DNA from: Oscillospiraceae bacterium
GTDB lineage: Bacteria > Bacillota > Clostridia > Oscillospirales > Ruminococcaceae
DNA: 14,416 nt
Direction of reading: 5' to 3'
Assembly (NCBI GenBank): GCA_014796735.1
Contig: JAAVIG010000021.1
Location: 1-14,416 of the forward strand
Translations under genes and position numbers: made by a program
In this document: piece after piece, positions 1-7,063 of the stretch
How the letters are laid out: every line of letters begins with the position of its first letter
Position numbering within the stretch: position 1 is the stretch's first letter
The notes under the pieces: model-generated
What the model saw: only the letters and a program-made list of their open reading frames with translations
What the model was told of the DNA's origin: nothing
The model's database searches: none

Positions 1-80
1 GTGATATTTCACGCAATAATTCTATGGAGCAAAAAACGAACCGCAAGCACTACGCAATAGAGGGGGGTAAGGAAAGGATT

Positions 81-244
81 CTTAAGGTGAAACCTAAGGG
101 GGGAGAGTGGGGCAATGAGTTTCACCGATTTTTTTGTACTTGTGTATGTAAATGCACTTGTTATAAAGCCTGCACTATTTTTTAAATGAAACAGCATAAG
201 GTGAAGCTTATTGCACCTTCGCCCCCCTTTGGTGTCACCTTAAG
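81..244. repeat. Imperfect inverted-repeat (MITE-like) element upstream of pyrB
   Basis: The outer arms, 81-106 and 219-244, match at 23 of 26 positions when one is reverse-complemented, and both end in CTTAAG. With one gap the pairing continues inward to 126 and 200, giving roughly 45-bp arms around a 73-nt AT-rich centre. A short word, AAGGTGA or its near-complement TTTCACC/TCACCTT, recurs four times in alternating orientation (84-90, 120-126, 198-204, 235-241), so each arm can also fold on itself. Both tips contain TTAA, which could be part of the repeat or a target duplication. No open reading frame of note lies inside. Mobility is inferred from shape only. The flanking sequence 1-80 holds a related G-run and nothing recognisable. 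Confidence 0.55.
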
Positions 245-296
245 CCCCGCGCGGGAGCGCATACTGCACTCGCTTTCCGAGAAAAAAGAACATCAC

Positions 297-379
297 ATAA
301 AACGCAGTTTTAAGAAAAGCACAAATGCCCTCTTGTTGCAAACAGAAGCAGTCTTATAAACCGCAGTTTTAAAAAGGCA
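297..379. repeat. Pair of direct repeats before the pyrB promoter
   Basis: Two copies, 297-321 and 356-379, share an ATAAA start, the exact 11-mer CGCAGTTTTAA and an A-rich tail ending in GCA. Their starts are 59 bp apart. They end 43 bp upstream of the -35 box of the pyrB promoter, so a role as regulator or UP-like sites is possible, but the sequence gives no direct support for that. A decayed repeat is the alternative. Confidence 0.4.
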
Positions 380-421
380 TTTCGCCGCCTGAGAAAATTA
401 AGAAACCAAAACACCCCCGCA

Positions 422-450
422 TTGACACGCCCGACAAATTATGCTATAAT
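422..450 (+). promoter_or_regulatory. Sigma-A promoter for pyrB (full consensus)
   Basis: TTGACA (422-427) and TATAAT (445-450) are separated by exactly 17 bp, with a TG extended -10 element at 442-443. Transcription should start near 457, leaving a leader of only about 40 nt before the pyrB start codon. That is too short for a PyrR-type antiterminator/terminator, so control by that mechanism is not visible here. Confidence 0.85.
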
Positions 451-497
451 TTTTAAAAAAGAAAACCCGCTTCGTTATGACCAAAGGAGGCACCTTT

Positions 498-1583
498 ATG
501 ACAAAAAACAACTTCCCCCACCTGATAGATCTGGACAACTACCCCGTTTCAAGCTGGGACAGCATAACAAACCTCGCAATTGACATCAAGCGCAATCCCC
601 ACATTTACGTGGGAGCATGCAACGGTAAAATAATGGGAACTCTTTTCTACGAACCCTCCACCCGTACCCAGATGAGCTTCCAAAGCGCAATGCTGAGGCT
701 CGGCGGCGGTATAATCGGATTTGACAACCCCGCCAACTCGTCTGTGGCAAAGGGCGAGTCCATAAAGGACACCACCAAGATCGCCAGCAGCTATTCGGAT
801 ATAATCGTAATGCGCCACCCTCTTGAAGGCTCGGTAAAGGCGGCTGCCCTTACATCCGACTGTCCCGTAGTAAACGCGGGAGACGGCGGACACCTGCACC
901 CCACCCAGACCTTGACCGATCTGCTTACCCTTAAGGCGGAAAAAGGCACCTTAAGCGGTCTTACCGTGGGCTTTTGCGGTGACTTAAAGAACGGACGCAC
1001 CGTACATTCCCTTTTAAAAGCCCTGTGCTGCTACGACAACAACAAATTTGTACTTATATCCACCGAAGAATTAAAGGTGCCAACATATATAAAAAACAGG
1101 ATCTCCGCCAGCGGAAAGGAATACACTGAGGTAAACACCTTAGAGGAAGCTATCCCATCTCTCGACGTGCTTTATATGACAAGAATACAGCGTGAACGCT
1201 TCGGCTCCGAGGAGGAATACAACAGTCAGAAGCACGTCTTCTGCCTTGACAAAAAAAAGATGAAGGCGGCAGGAAAGGATATGATCGTTATGCACCCCCT
1301 GCCCCGCGTTGACGAAATAGCGGTGGAGGTCGACGACGATCCGAGAGCCTTATACTTTAAACAGGCCAACTACGGAATGTACGTCAGAATGTCGCTGATA
1401 CTGTCGGTGCTTAACGAGGATATTAAAACAAAACCTCTGCTTACGGGTACAAAAATGCCCAAGGTATGCTGTCACAATCAAAAATGTATAACGAACTTTG
1501 AACCGTCGCTTCCCCACAGCTTCCGCAATTACGGCGGCGTACTTGAATGTGAGTACTGCGATGAAAGGCTGCTGCTGGAATAA
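498..1583 (+). CDS. pyrB: Aspartate carbamoyltransferase with C-terminal PyrI-like zinc domain
   Basis: This enzyme condenses carbamoyl phosphate with L-aspartate to give N-carbamoylaspartate, the committed step of pyrimidine synthesis, in the cytoplasm. The carbamoyl-phosphate motif FYEPSTRT lies at residues 50-57, the 80s-loop segment AKGES near 84-88, HPTQ at 134-137 and HPLPR at 266-270. The last 45 residues are extra relative to a plain catalytic chain. They resemble the zinc domain of the regulatory subunit PyrI, with cysteines at 325, 330, 351 and 354 (spacings 5, 21, 3), but the nucleotide-binding part of PyrI is absent. The start at 498 is chosen because AAAGGAGG (483-490) sits 7 nt upstream; an in-frame ATG at 477 lacks such a site. 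No other pyr gene is in the window. The catalytic assignment is firm; the role of the tail is inferred. Confidence 0.93.
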   Translation: MTKNNFPHLIDLDNYPVSSWDSITNLAIDIKRNPHIYVGACNGKIMGTLFYEPSTRTQMSFQSAMLRLGGGIIGFDNPANSSVAKGESIKDTTKIASSYSDIIVMRHPLEGSVKAAALTSDCPVVNAGDGGHLHPTQTLTDLLTLKAEKGTLSGLTVGFCGDLKNGRTVHSLLKALCCYDNNKFVLISTEELKVPTYIKNRISASGKEYTEVNTLEEAIPSLDVLYMTRIQRERFGSEEEYNSQKHVFCLDKKKMKAAGKDMIVMHPLPRVDEIAVEVDDDPRALYFKQANYGMYVRMSLILSVLNEDIKTKPLLTGTKMPKVCCHNQKCITNFEPSLPHSFRNYGGVLECEYCDERLLLE

Positions 1584-1663
1584 ATTTGATACTTACACTA
1601 ACCCATTTTTAAAACTATTGATTGGTTGAGCTCCGATCCTCTTCCGCAGACGTCACAATAGGC

Positions 1664-1685
1664 AGTCCCTTGTTCGCAAGGGGCT
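1664..1685 (+). terminator. Possible terminator after pyrB
   Basis: A 9-bp stem (1664-1672 with 1677-1685, one G-U pair) is closed by a TTCG tetraloop and followed by TTCCTTT. The stem is good but the T-run is broken, and it lies about 80 bp after the stop, so termination is plausible rather than certain. The rest of 1584-1824 shows no gene and no convincing promoter for the following operon. Confidence 0.45.
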
Positions 1686-1824
1686 TTCCTTTACCCGCGG
1701 ACATAATACTGTTTTTATTATAAACAAAAAATTGTGATATGTCAAATACCTGTTCTTACTCTGTTCTGTCACTGATAGACATACCGTTTGGCGACAAGTT
1801 AAATAAAGAAGGAACAAATTGCTT

Positions 1825-2952
1825 ATGAAATACACAAACAAGCTGTTTTCCGTAAAAGACCCCTATGACATAAAGAATACAGAGACGCTTTTTACAAAGG
1901 CACTTGTTGAAAACTGTCTCTTTCAGTACAGCCACTGCAAGGAATATGCATGTATACTGAACGGACTGGGCTATTACGCAGAAAGCCTTTGCAATACCCC
2001 CGATTTTTACGCCGCCCTGCCCTTTATACCGACTCTTTTGTTCAAACGCCGTAAAATGTTTTCACTGCCCGAAAGAAAGCTGCTTATAAAAGCCACATCA
2101 TCGGGTACCAGCGGCGTAAACGTCAGCGAAATAGGCTTTGACTTAGGCTCACTGCTCCGCGGGCTTAAAATGGTGCTGACCGTGGGCAAAAAACACCGTC
2201 TGTTTTCATTAAAGCCCTGCCACTACATTATAATGGGCTATAAGCCCCACAAAAGCAACAGGACCGCCGTTACGAAAACCGCCTACGGCGCTACTTTATT
2301 CACCCCCGCTTTAAGCAGGACTTATATTTTAAAGTATAAAAACGGCAAATATTCTCCCGACTTTGAGGGAGTAATAAGCGCGGTAAGAAAAGGGGCAGGG
2401 GCAAAGCTTCCATACAGATTTATGGGATTTCCCGCCTACACTTATTTTTTATTGAAGATAATGGAGGAAAAGAGCATACAAGTCAAGCTGCCCAAGGGCT
2501 CCAAAATATTTCTGGCAGGCGGCTGGAAGCAATTCTACGCCCGGCAGGCGGACAAAAAGGAACTGTATGCCTTGGCTGAAAAGGTATTGGGAATAGAAGA
2601 GGATAATATTACCGAATTTTTCGGCGCGGTTGAGCACCCTGTTTTATACTGCACCTGCCAAAATCATCATTTTCACGTGCCTGTATACAGCCGAGTCATA
2701 ATAAGAGATCAAGACACACTAAACCCCGTAAAAAACGGAACCGTCGGGCTTGTGAATCTGATAACCCCAATGGTAAAAGGCACCCCTGTCTTAAGCGTAA
2801 TGACCGACGATCTGGGAGTACTTCACAAGAGCGGCGAGTGCGGCTGCGGCATCGACACGCCGTATTTGGAAATAATAGGCAGGGTAGCACCCGATAACAT
2901 AAAGACCTGCGCGGCGGGCGCGGAGGAGATAATAAAGAATTTGGAAATATAG
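1825..2952 (+). CDS. LuxE-like acyl-protein synthetase / acyl-protein thioester ligase
   Basis: The protein belongs to the LuxE family of the adenylate-forming enzymes. The founding member activates a fatty acid with ATP and passes the acyl group through its own cysteine to the reductase LuxC. Seen here: the phosphate-loop motif TSSGTSG at about residues 91-97, a GGWK segment in the middle that is typical of the family, and a cysteine at about residue 362, 13 residues from the C-terminus. That fits the near-terminal acyl-accepting cysteine of bioluminescence LuxE, as does the 375-residue length. It sits 19 nt before a LuxC-like gene, which supports a joint acid-reductase function. The start is ambiguous: ATG at 1825 has AGAAGGA 11 nt upstream, and an in-frame TTG at 1819 would have 5-nt spacing. 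No luciferase gene is nearby, so the physiological acyl substrate is unknown. Confidence 0.82.
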   Translation: MKYTNKLFSVKDPYDIKNTETLFTKALVENCLFQYSHCKEYACILNGLGYYAESLCNTPDFYAALPFIPTLLFKRRKMFSLPERKLLIKATSSGTSGVNVSEIGFDLGSLLRGLKMVLTVGKKHRLFSLKPCHYIIMGYKPHKSNRTAVTKTAYGATLFTPALSRTYILKYKNGKYSPDFEGVISAVRKGAGAKLPYRFMGFPAYTYFLLKIMEEKSIQVKLPKGSKIFLAGGWKQFYARQADKKELYALAEKVLGIEEDNITEFFGAVEHPVLYCTCQNHHFHVPVYSRVIIRDQDTLNPVKNGTVGLVNLITPMVKGTPVLSVMTDDLGVLHKSGECGCGIDTPYLEIIGRVAPDNIKTCAAGAEEIIKNLEI

Positions 2953-2971
2953 CTGCTGAAAGGGAACCAAA

Positions 2972-4264
2972 ATGATTTTAGCACAAGGAAAGCTTTACCC
3001 CTCAAAGGAACAGGACAGAATCCTTTCCGAAATGGAGCGTAATATTAACAGAACCCTTTCGGGACCGCCTTTAAAGATAGAAACGGTTATTTCCGCCGTT
3101 GACAGCTTAGGCAGAGATATCGGCGGGGGAAAATATGACGATATAATTGCTAAACTCCCGGTTGACGACCCACAACGCTACAAAGCACTTGCCGCGCAGA
3201 TGCTGAGCAAAGAATACCTTGAATTAAAGCTTAGAACAGAGCTTGGCTTAAGCTCCTTGGACATGGGCAAAGCATACCCCACGGGGGAAGTTTATACAAG
3301 TATATTTCCCCTCGGAGTAATATTTCACATTGCTGCGGGAAATATGGACGGACTGCCCGCTTTCAGCATTGCAGAAGGACTGCTTACGGGCAATATCAAT
3401 ATTCTGAAGCTGCCGCAGGCGGATAACGGCTTATCGACGGAAATAATAAGTAAGCTGATAGAATACGCGCCTGCCTTAGCGGATTATATCTACGTTTTCG
3501 ATATTCCCTCAACGGATATACATGCCATGACAAAAATGGCGGAAATGGCGGACGGTATAGCGGTCTGGGGCGGTGATGAAGCGGTAGCGGCAGTAAGACG
3601 CTTAGCCCCTTCGGGAGCAAAGTTAATAGAATGGGGACATAAATTAGGCTTCGCCTATATTTCGGGAGAATACGGCGGCGAAGAGCTAAAGGGCTTGGCG
3701 GAGCATATAGTCTCAACCAAGCAGCTGCTTTGCAGTTCATGTCAGGTAATATATATCGACACCGACAATAACGTCGAATTAAATGATTTTTGCGATAAAT
3801 TCCTGCCTGTTCTTGAAAAAGCGGCAGCAAGACACGGCGCTGTTTCCATAGGCGGCAGAGCACACCGCACCTTGCTTGACTATACCGATATGCTTGAAGG
3901 ATTTCTGGAGGGCGGCGCTTTGAAGGAGCAGGGACTGTATAAGGGAAAGGGGTGCAGCCTTAAAGTATGCAATGACAGTGAATTGGAATTATCGCCCATG
4001 CTGTGCAATGTGCTTGTGAAAAAGCTGCCGAGGAAAAATATTGTCTCGGTTTTGCGCAGGAAAAAGGGATATTTACAGACAGCGGGACTTTTGTGCGCGG
4101 AAAAGGACAAGGAAACGTTAAGCGGAATTTTGGCAAGATGCGGGGTTACAAGGATAACCGGTCTTGGGGAAATGTCGGATTTTTTTGCGGGAGAGGGGCA
4201 TGACGGGGAATATCCGTTAAGGAGATATGTGAGGGTAGTTAACAGGGTAATGGCTGAAAAATGA
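2972..4264 (+). CDS. LuxC-like acyl-CoA / acyl-protein reductase
   Basis: This is an NAD(P)H-dependent reductase of the LuxC family, which turns an acyl thioester into a fatty aldehyde in the aldehyde-dehydrogenase fold. The stretch at residues 113-148, reading PLGVIFHIAAGN and then GLLTGNINILKLP, is the family's most conserved region. The likely nucleophile is Cys254 in CSSCQ (254-258), with a second cysteine at 257. A WGGDEAV motif lies at 199-205. The length of 430 residues is a little shorter than bioluminescence LuxC. AAAGGG at 2959-2964 gives a clear ribosome site 7 nt before ATG. The gene follows the LuxE-like gene by 19 nt and is almost surely co-transcribed with it. The sequence after the stop, 4265-4419, shows no gene and no strong terminator. 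Confidence 0.85.
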   Translation: MILAQGKLYPSKEQDRILSEMERNINRTLSGPPLKIETVISAVDSLGRDIGGGKYDDIIAKLPVDDPQRYKALAAQMLSKEYLELKLRTELGLSSLDMGKAYPTGEVYTSIFPLGVIFHIAAGNMDGLPAFSIAEGLLTGNINILKLPQADNGLSTEIISKLIEYAPALADYIYVFDIPSTDIHAMTKMAEMADGIAVWGGDEAVAAVRRLAPSGAKLIEWGHKLGFAYISGEYGGEELKGLAEHIVSTKQLLCSSCQVIYIDTDNNVELNDFCDKFLPVLEKAAARHGAVSIGGRAHRTLLDYTDMLEGFLEGGALKEQGLYKGKGCSLKVCNDSELELSPMLCNVLVKKLPRKNIVSVLRRKKGYLQTAGLLCAEKDKETLSGILARCGVTRITGLGEMSDFFAGEGHDGEYPLRRYVRVVNRVMAEK

Positions 4265-4419
4265 TAACATGTGTAAAAAATTAATGACACAAATGCCTTT
4301 TTCGCTGCGTTTTGAGTCATTCCGAATCCATTTGCCGACATGAAGAAATCCCCGATATACGCGAAGATTTCCCATTTTTCTCTCACTCTTCAAGCGAATT
4401 TTTCTCAAAAAACGCGTTA

Positions 4420-4448
4420 TTGCTTTATTCCTTTAGTACCGATATAAT
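4420..4448 (+). promoter_or_regulatory. Promoter of the XRE regulator gene
   Basis: TTGCTT (4420-4425) and TATAAT (4443-4448) are 17 bp apart, a good sigma-A match. The start of transcription would be near 4455, giving a leader of about 70 nt. Confidence 0.7.
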
Positions 4449-4477
4449 ATTAACAGAAGCAGAGCTCGCTTTCGATA

Positions 4478-4494
4478 AATACTTATAAAGTATT
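4478..4494. promoter_or_regulatory. Candidate operator palindrome in the XRE gene leader
   Basis: AATACTT and AAGTATT form perfect 7-bp arms around ATA, about 23 bp downstream of the predicted transcription start and 32 bp before the start codon. A short AT-rich dyad here is typical of a site bound by the encoded HTH protein, which would mean autoregulation. This is inference; the dyad could also be chance in AT-rich DNA. Confidence 0.35.
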
Positions 4495-4526
4495 ACTTCA
4501 ATTACAGGAAAGGAATAATAATAAAA

Positions 4527-5591
4527 ATGCATTATATCGGAGAAAAAATAAAAGAGCTTCGCAGAAAAAACGATCTTACGCAGGAAAAGTTAGCGGATCA
4601 GCTCGGTGTTTCCTACCAGACCGTTTCAAAATGGGAAACGGGCGTCACAAGCCCCGACCTATCCCTGATCGTTCCTTTGGCAAGGCTCTTTAAGGTCACC
4701 ACAGACGAGCTGTTCGGTTTTGACGAAAACGCGGATATGCTGAGAAAAAAGGAATTGGAGGGGGAATATGAGGAAACATGGAAAAGCGGAGACCTGCACA
4801 AAAGATTTGAGGTATCGAAACAGGCGGTAAAGGAATTTCCCGATGATATGGAATGGCATAAGCGGTTGGCGTGGACACAGGCTATGTGCTCCTTTGAATA
4901 TAAGGACGACGCCCAATACGCACAGGAGCAGGAGGAGGCTATAAAGCGTTTCGCGCTTGTTATCGAAAACGCTTCCGACGAGGAAGTCAAGGCAAGCGCT
5001 ATTTTGGGTATTGTCCAATATCTGAGCTTCAGAGGAAGAAGGGACGAAGCCGAAAAATATGCAGAGCTTTATCCCGAAAACCTCCCATTCAGAAAAGAAT
5101 ATGTGCTGCTTCAATGTCTTGAAGGCGAAAAAAGAACTGTACACCATCAAAAGATGCTTGACCGTGCGATGATCGATCTGCTTAATCTTATCGGGGAGGA
5201 ATACACCGACACAGCCTGCGATGCACAGGAGCGGATACTTAAAACAATGATGCCCGACGGAAATTACTTATACTACCACTGTATTCTCGGACAAATATAC
5301 CGCAGACGCGCCGATTTCAGAATGAAAGAGGGCGATTGCGATAAGGCGGCGGAAATGATAAAGCAGGCGTTTTATCACGCCGAGGAATACGACAGGTTCA
5401 TGGAGGGAAATATCATGCCTCAATCAAAGCCGTTTTTTGACAAACTCCAATGGAATGTTGACGAAATATGCAAAACCGGAACGGAAACAGATATTGAAGA
5501 AATGCTGGAATTCCTGAAAAAACCCTTGTACAGCCAACTAAGGGAGCGTGACGATATAAAAGCCTTGACAGAGAATTATGCCCGTCAGTGA
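4527..5591 (+). CDS. XRE-family regulator with helical (TPR-like) C-terminal domain
   Basis: Residues about 7-60 are a classic Cro/CI helix-turn-helix: IKELRRKNDLTQEKLADQLG, then VSYQTVSKWETG, then the family's PDLSLIVPLARLFKVTTDELFG end. The remaining 290 residues are strongly alpha-helical, charged and rich in paired aromatic/alanine positions, as in TPR-like repeats, and have no membrane segment. Such C-terminal domains usually serve dimerisation or ligand/peptide sensing, but no ligand can be named. The start has AAAGGA at 4509-4514, a rather long 12 nt upstream. It is a single-gene unit by its own promoter, converging on hpf across a hairpin array whose first hairpin (5608-5640, with TTTTT) can serve as its terminator. 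Targets are unknown. Confidence 0.85.
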   Translation: MHYIGEKIKELRRKNDLTQEKLADQLGVSYQTVSKWETGVTSPDLSLIVPLARLFKVTTDELFGFDENADMLRKKELEGEYEETWKSGDLHKRFEVSKQAVKEFPDDMEWHKRLAWTQAMCSFEYKDDAQYAQEQEEAIKRFALVIENASDEEVKASAILGIVQYLSFRGRRDEAEKYAELYPENLPFRKEYVLLQCLEGEKRTVHHQKMLDRAMIDLLNLIGEEYTDTACDAQERILKTMMPDGNYLYYHCILGQIYRRRADFRMKEGDCDKAAEMIKQAFYHAEEYDRFMEGNIMPQSKPFFDKLQWNVDEICKTGTETDIEEMLEFLKKPLYSQLRERDDIKALTENYARQ

Positions 5592-5596
5592 TTGTA

Positions 5597-5787
5597 ATAC
5601 TAATAACCATTTAAAAACCGGATAAACCGGTTTTTAAATGCCCTGCCGCAAAGCGGCAGGGCGAGGGAGCAAAGCTCCCTCAGTTATTGTATTGAACGTA
5701 CATAACCTGCGCCTATCGGCGCACCTTCGGCTTCGCCGAAGGATTTGATTTGTGGATTTTATCCACAAATCAAATGGTTATTAGTAT
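5597..5787. repeat. Hairpin-array foldback element 1 with 16-bp perfect terminal inverted repeats
   Basis: The ends, 5597-5612 (ATACTAATAACCATTT) and 5772-5787, are perfect 16-bp inverted copies. Between them lie seven consecutive hairpins: 5608-5621/5627-5640 (14 bp), 5641-5649/5653-5661 (9 bp, AAA loop), 5663-5670/5674-5681 (8 bp, AAA loop), 5683-5691/5699-5706 (8 bp with one bulge), 5708-5713/5718-5723 (6 bp), 5724-5731/5735-5742 (8 bp, TTC loop) and 5743-5757/5761-5775 (15 bp, TTT loop). The first and last hairpins share 4-5 nt with the outer repeat, so the closed and open folds compete. Almost every base is paired and no credible reading frame exists. It fills the gap between the converging xre and hpf genes. 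The tips can be read as TA plus CTAATAACC, which would suit a TA-target (IS630/Tc1-like) MITE, but this is only inference. Confidence 0.75.
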
Positions 5788-5812
5788 AAAAATCTTATCC
5801 GAATAAAATTCT

Positions 5813-5843
5813 ACCCTCGGAAAACCCAATGCTTTCCGAGGGT
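5813..5843 (-). terminator. Intrinsic terminator of hpf
   Basis: Perfect 11-bp arms (5813-5823 and 5833-5843) enclose a 9-nt loop. Read on the minus strand, the stem is followed by AGAATTTTATT. It lies 39 bp past the hpf stop codon. Confidence 0.75.
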
Positions 5844-5882
5844 GGAATAATTATTTTGAATTATCGTTTAACGCCGCGCGGA

Positions 5883-6407
5883 TCAATCCTTGCTGGGCTC
5901 AAGTATAGCGTAATTGCCGTCGTCGCGCTTGTAAACCACGTTGACCTCGCCCGTATCGCCGTTTTTGAACATAAAGAAATTATGATCCAGCATGTTCATT
6001 TGCAGGATCGCTTCCTCCGCGCTCATGGGGCGAAGCTGGAACTTTTTGCGCTTAATGATCTCGTATCTGCTCTGATCCTCAACCTCTTCGGAATACTGCT
6101 CCTCAAAAGCGTTAGCTCTGAGCCTTTTTTCTACCTTCGTCTTGTTCTTTCTGATCTGACGGATTATTTTATCGATACAAGCGTCAAGCGCGTCATTCTT
6201 GTCCGCCGCTTTCTGCTCCGAACGGAAAATCAAATTTTCATATTTAACGGTAAGCTCAACAATAATATCATCTTTGATAGTGGAAACCGTGAGCTTTGCG
6301 TCTGCCTCGTCACCGAAAAAACGGTCAAGCTTTTTCAGCTTCTTTTCGGCGTACTCGTTGAAAGCTTGAGGAACCTGCATTTTCTTAGCTGTAATTTGTA
6401 ATTTCAT
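5883..6407 (-). CDS. hpf: Long-form ribosome hibernation promoting factor
   Basis: HPF binds the 30S decoding region and, in the long form, joins two ribosomes into inactive 100S dimers during slow growth or stress. Residues 1 to about 98 are the ribosome-binding sigma-54-modulation/YfiA domain, beginning MKLQITAKKM, with a basic helix near KIIRQIRKNKTKVEKR. After a short acidic linker, residues about 113-170 form the C-terminal dimerisation domain, with MSAEEAILQMNMLDHNFFMF and VVYKRDDGNYAILEP. The 174-residue length fits the Gram-positive long form. The start at 6407 is set by CCTCCT at 6415-6420 (AGGAGG on the coding strand) 7 nt upstream; upstream in-frame codons to 6470 have no such site. 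It has its own promoter and terminator, so it is monocistronic. Confidence 0.95.
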   Translation of the reverse strand: MKLQITAKKMQVPQAFNEYAEKKLKKLDRFFGDEADAKLTVSTIKDDIIVELTVKYENLIFRSEQKAADKNDALDACIDKIIRQIRKNKTKVEKRLRANAFEEQYSEEVEDQSRYEIIKRKKFQLRPMSAEEAILQMNMLDHNFFMFKNGDTGEVNVVYKRDDGNYAILEPSKD

Positions 6408-6497
6408 AGTCTTTCCTCCTTTTGCAGATGTCTGCGTTTTGAGAACGGCGTGCCTGTCTATGTATAACAAGGCGGCACATCTCGTCCTCTTGTATAT

Positions 6498-6526
6498 ATT
6501 ATAACATAATTTTTAAATAATTACAA
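6498..6526 (-). promoter_or_regulatory. Promoter of hpf
   Basis: On the minus strand TTGTAA (6521-6526) and TATAAT (6498-6503) are 17 bp apart, with a TG extended -10 just before TATAAT. The leader is about 80 nt. This promoter occupies the 167-bp divergent gap shared with the Nudix gene, for which only weak plus-strand promoter candidates are seen. Confidence 0.75.
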
Positions 6527-6574
6527 TAGTTTTGCGCAAATTTACCAAAAAAATAATCAAAAAGGAGAAATAAA

Positions 6575-7063
6575 ATGAACAACGTAACTCTTAGAAATAT
6601 GACCAGCCTTTACCTGATAAACGGTGAAAAAATGCTTCTGCTGTACCGTATCGGTTCAAGGGTGATAAATGACAGCTATACGGGAACGGCGGGAGGTCAT
6701 TTTGAAAAAGACGAGCTGAACGACCCGAAAGCCTGTGTCCTGCGTGAGCTTTATGAGGAAACGGGACTTTCTGAAAGCGATATAAGCGATCTGGCTTTAA
6801 GGTACGTGACTTTACGGCTCAAAAACAACGAGATACGTCAAAATTATTACTACTTTGCAAATTTCAGCCCGGAAAAAGAGATAACCAGCAATGAAGGCAA
6901 GCTTAGCTGGGTGGAATATGACAAGGCTCTTGATCTGGAAATGCCCTTTTCCTCAAAATATGTGGTAAAGCATTATCTTGAAACAGGGAGAAATACAAAG
7001 CTGATTTACGGCGGTATTGCGGAAGAAACCGGCGTTGATTTCTCTGTGATGGAGGAGTTTTAA
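6575..7063 (+). CDS. Nudix hydrolase (MutT-like)
   Basis: Nudix enzymes cleave nucleoside diphosphates linked to another group, using divalent metal; the exact substrate here cannot be told. The Nudix box spans residues 41-65, with G41, then R57-E58 and the metal-binding E61-E62 in RELYEETGL. The spacing between the first glutamates and RE is two residues longer than the textbook GX5EX7REUXEEXGU pattern (DELNDPKACVL), a variant rather than a disruption. The 162-residue length is typical of a single-domain enzyme. AAGGAG lies just upstream of ATG. The gene is divergent from hpf and ends only 23 bp from the converging metH stop, with no terminator hairpin visible between them. 8-oxo-dGTP or another nucleotide clean-up role is only a guess. 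Confidence 0.85.
   Translation: MNNVTLRNMTSLYLINGEKMLLLYRIGSRVINDSYTGTAGGHFEKDELNDPKACVLRELYEETGLSESDISDLALRYVTLRLKNNEIRQNYYYFANFSPEKEITSNEGKLSWVEYDKALDLEMPFSSKYVVKHYLETGRNTKLIYGGIAEETGVDFSVMEEF

Noticed and set aside
9..197. 62-residue minus-strand reading frame at the left edge
   Set aside because: It overlaps the inverted-repeat element, lacks a ribosome site and reads as low-complexity hydrophobic sequence; it is more likely chance.
457..497. PyrR-type attenuator in the pyrB leader
   Set aside because: About 40 nt between the predicted transcription start and the start codon leaves no room for the antiterminator and terminator stems.
1686..1818. Sigma-A promoter for the LuxE/LuxC operon
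   Set aside because: Several -10-like AT words exist, but none has an acceptable -35 box at 16-18 bp, so no site was called.
3880..4386. 168-residue minus-strand frame opposite the end of the LuxC-like gene
   Set aside because: Most of it is antisense to a well-supported enzyme gene, and it has no family features or clear ribosome site.
5597..5787. CRISPR array interpretation of the repeated hairpins
   Set aside because: The stems differ in sequence from each other and there are no constant repeats with regular spacers.
5829..6401. 190-residue plus-strand frame opposite hpf
   Set aside because: It is the complement of a clear HPF gene with its own promoter, ribosome site and terminator.
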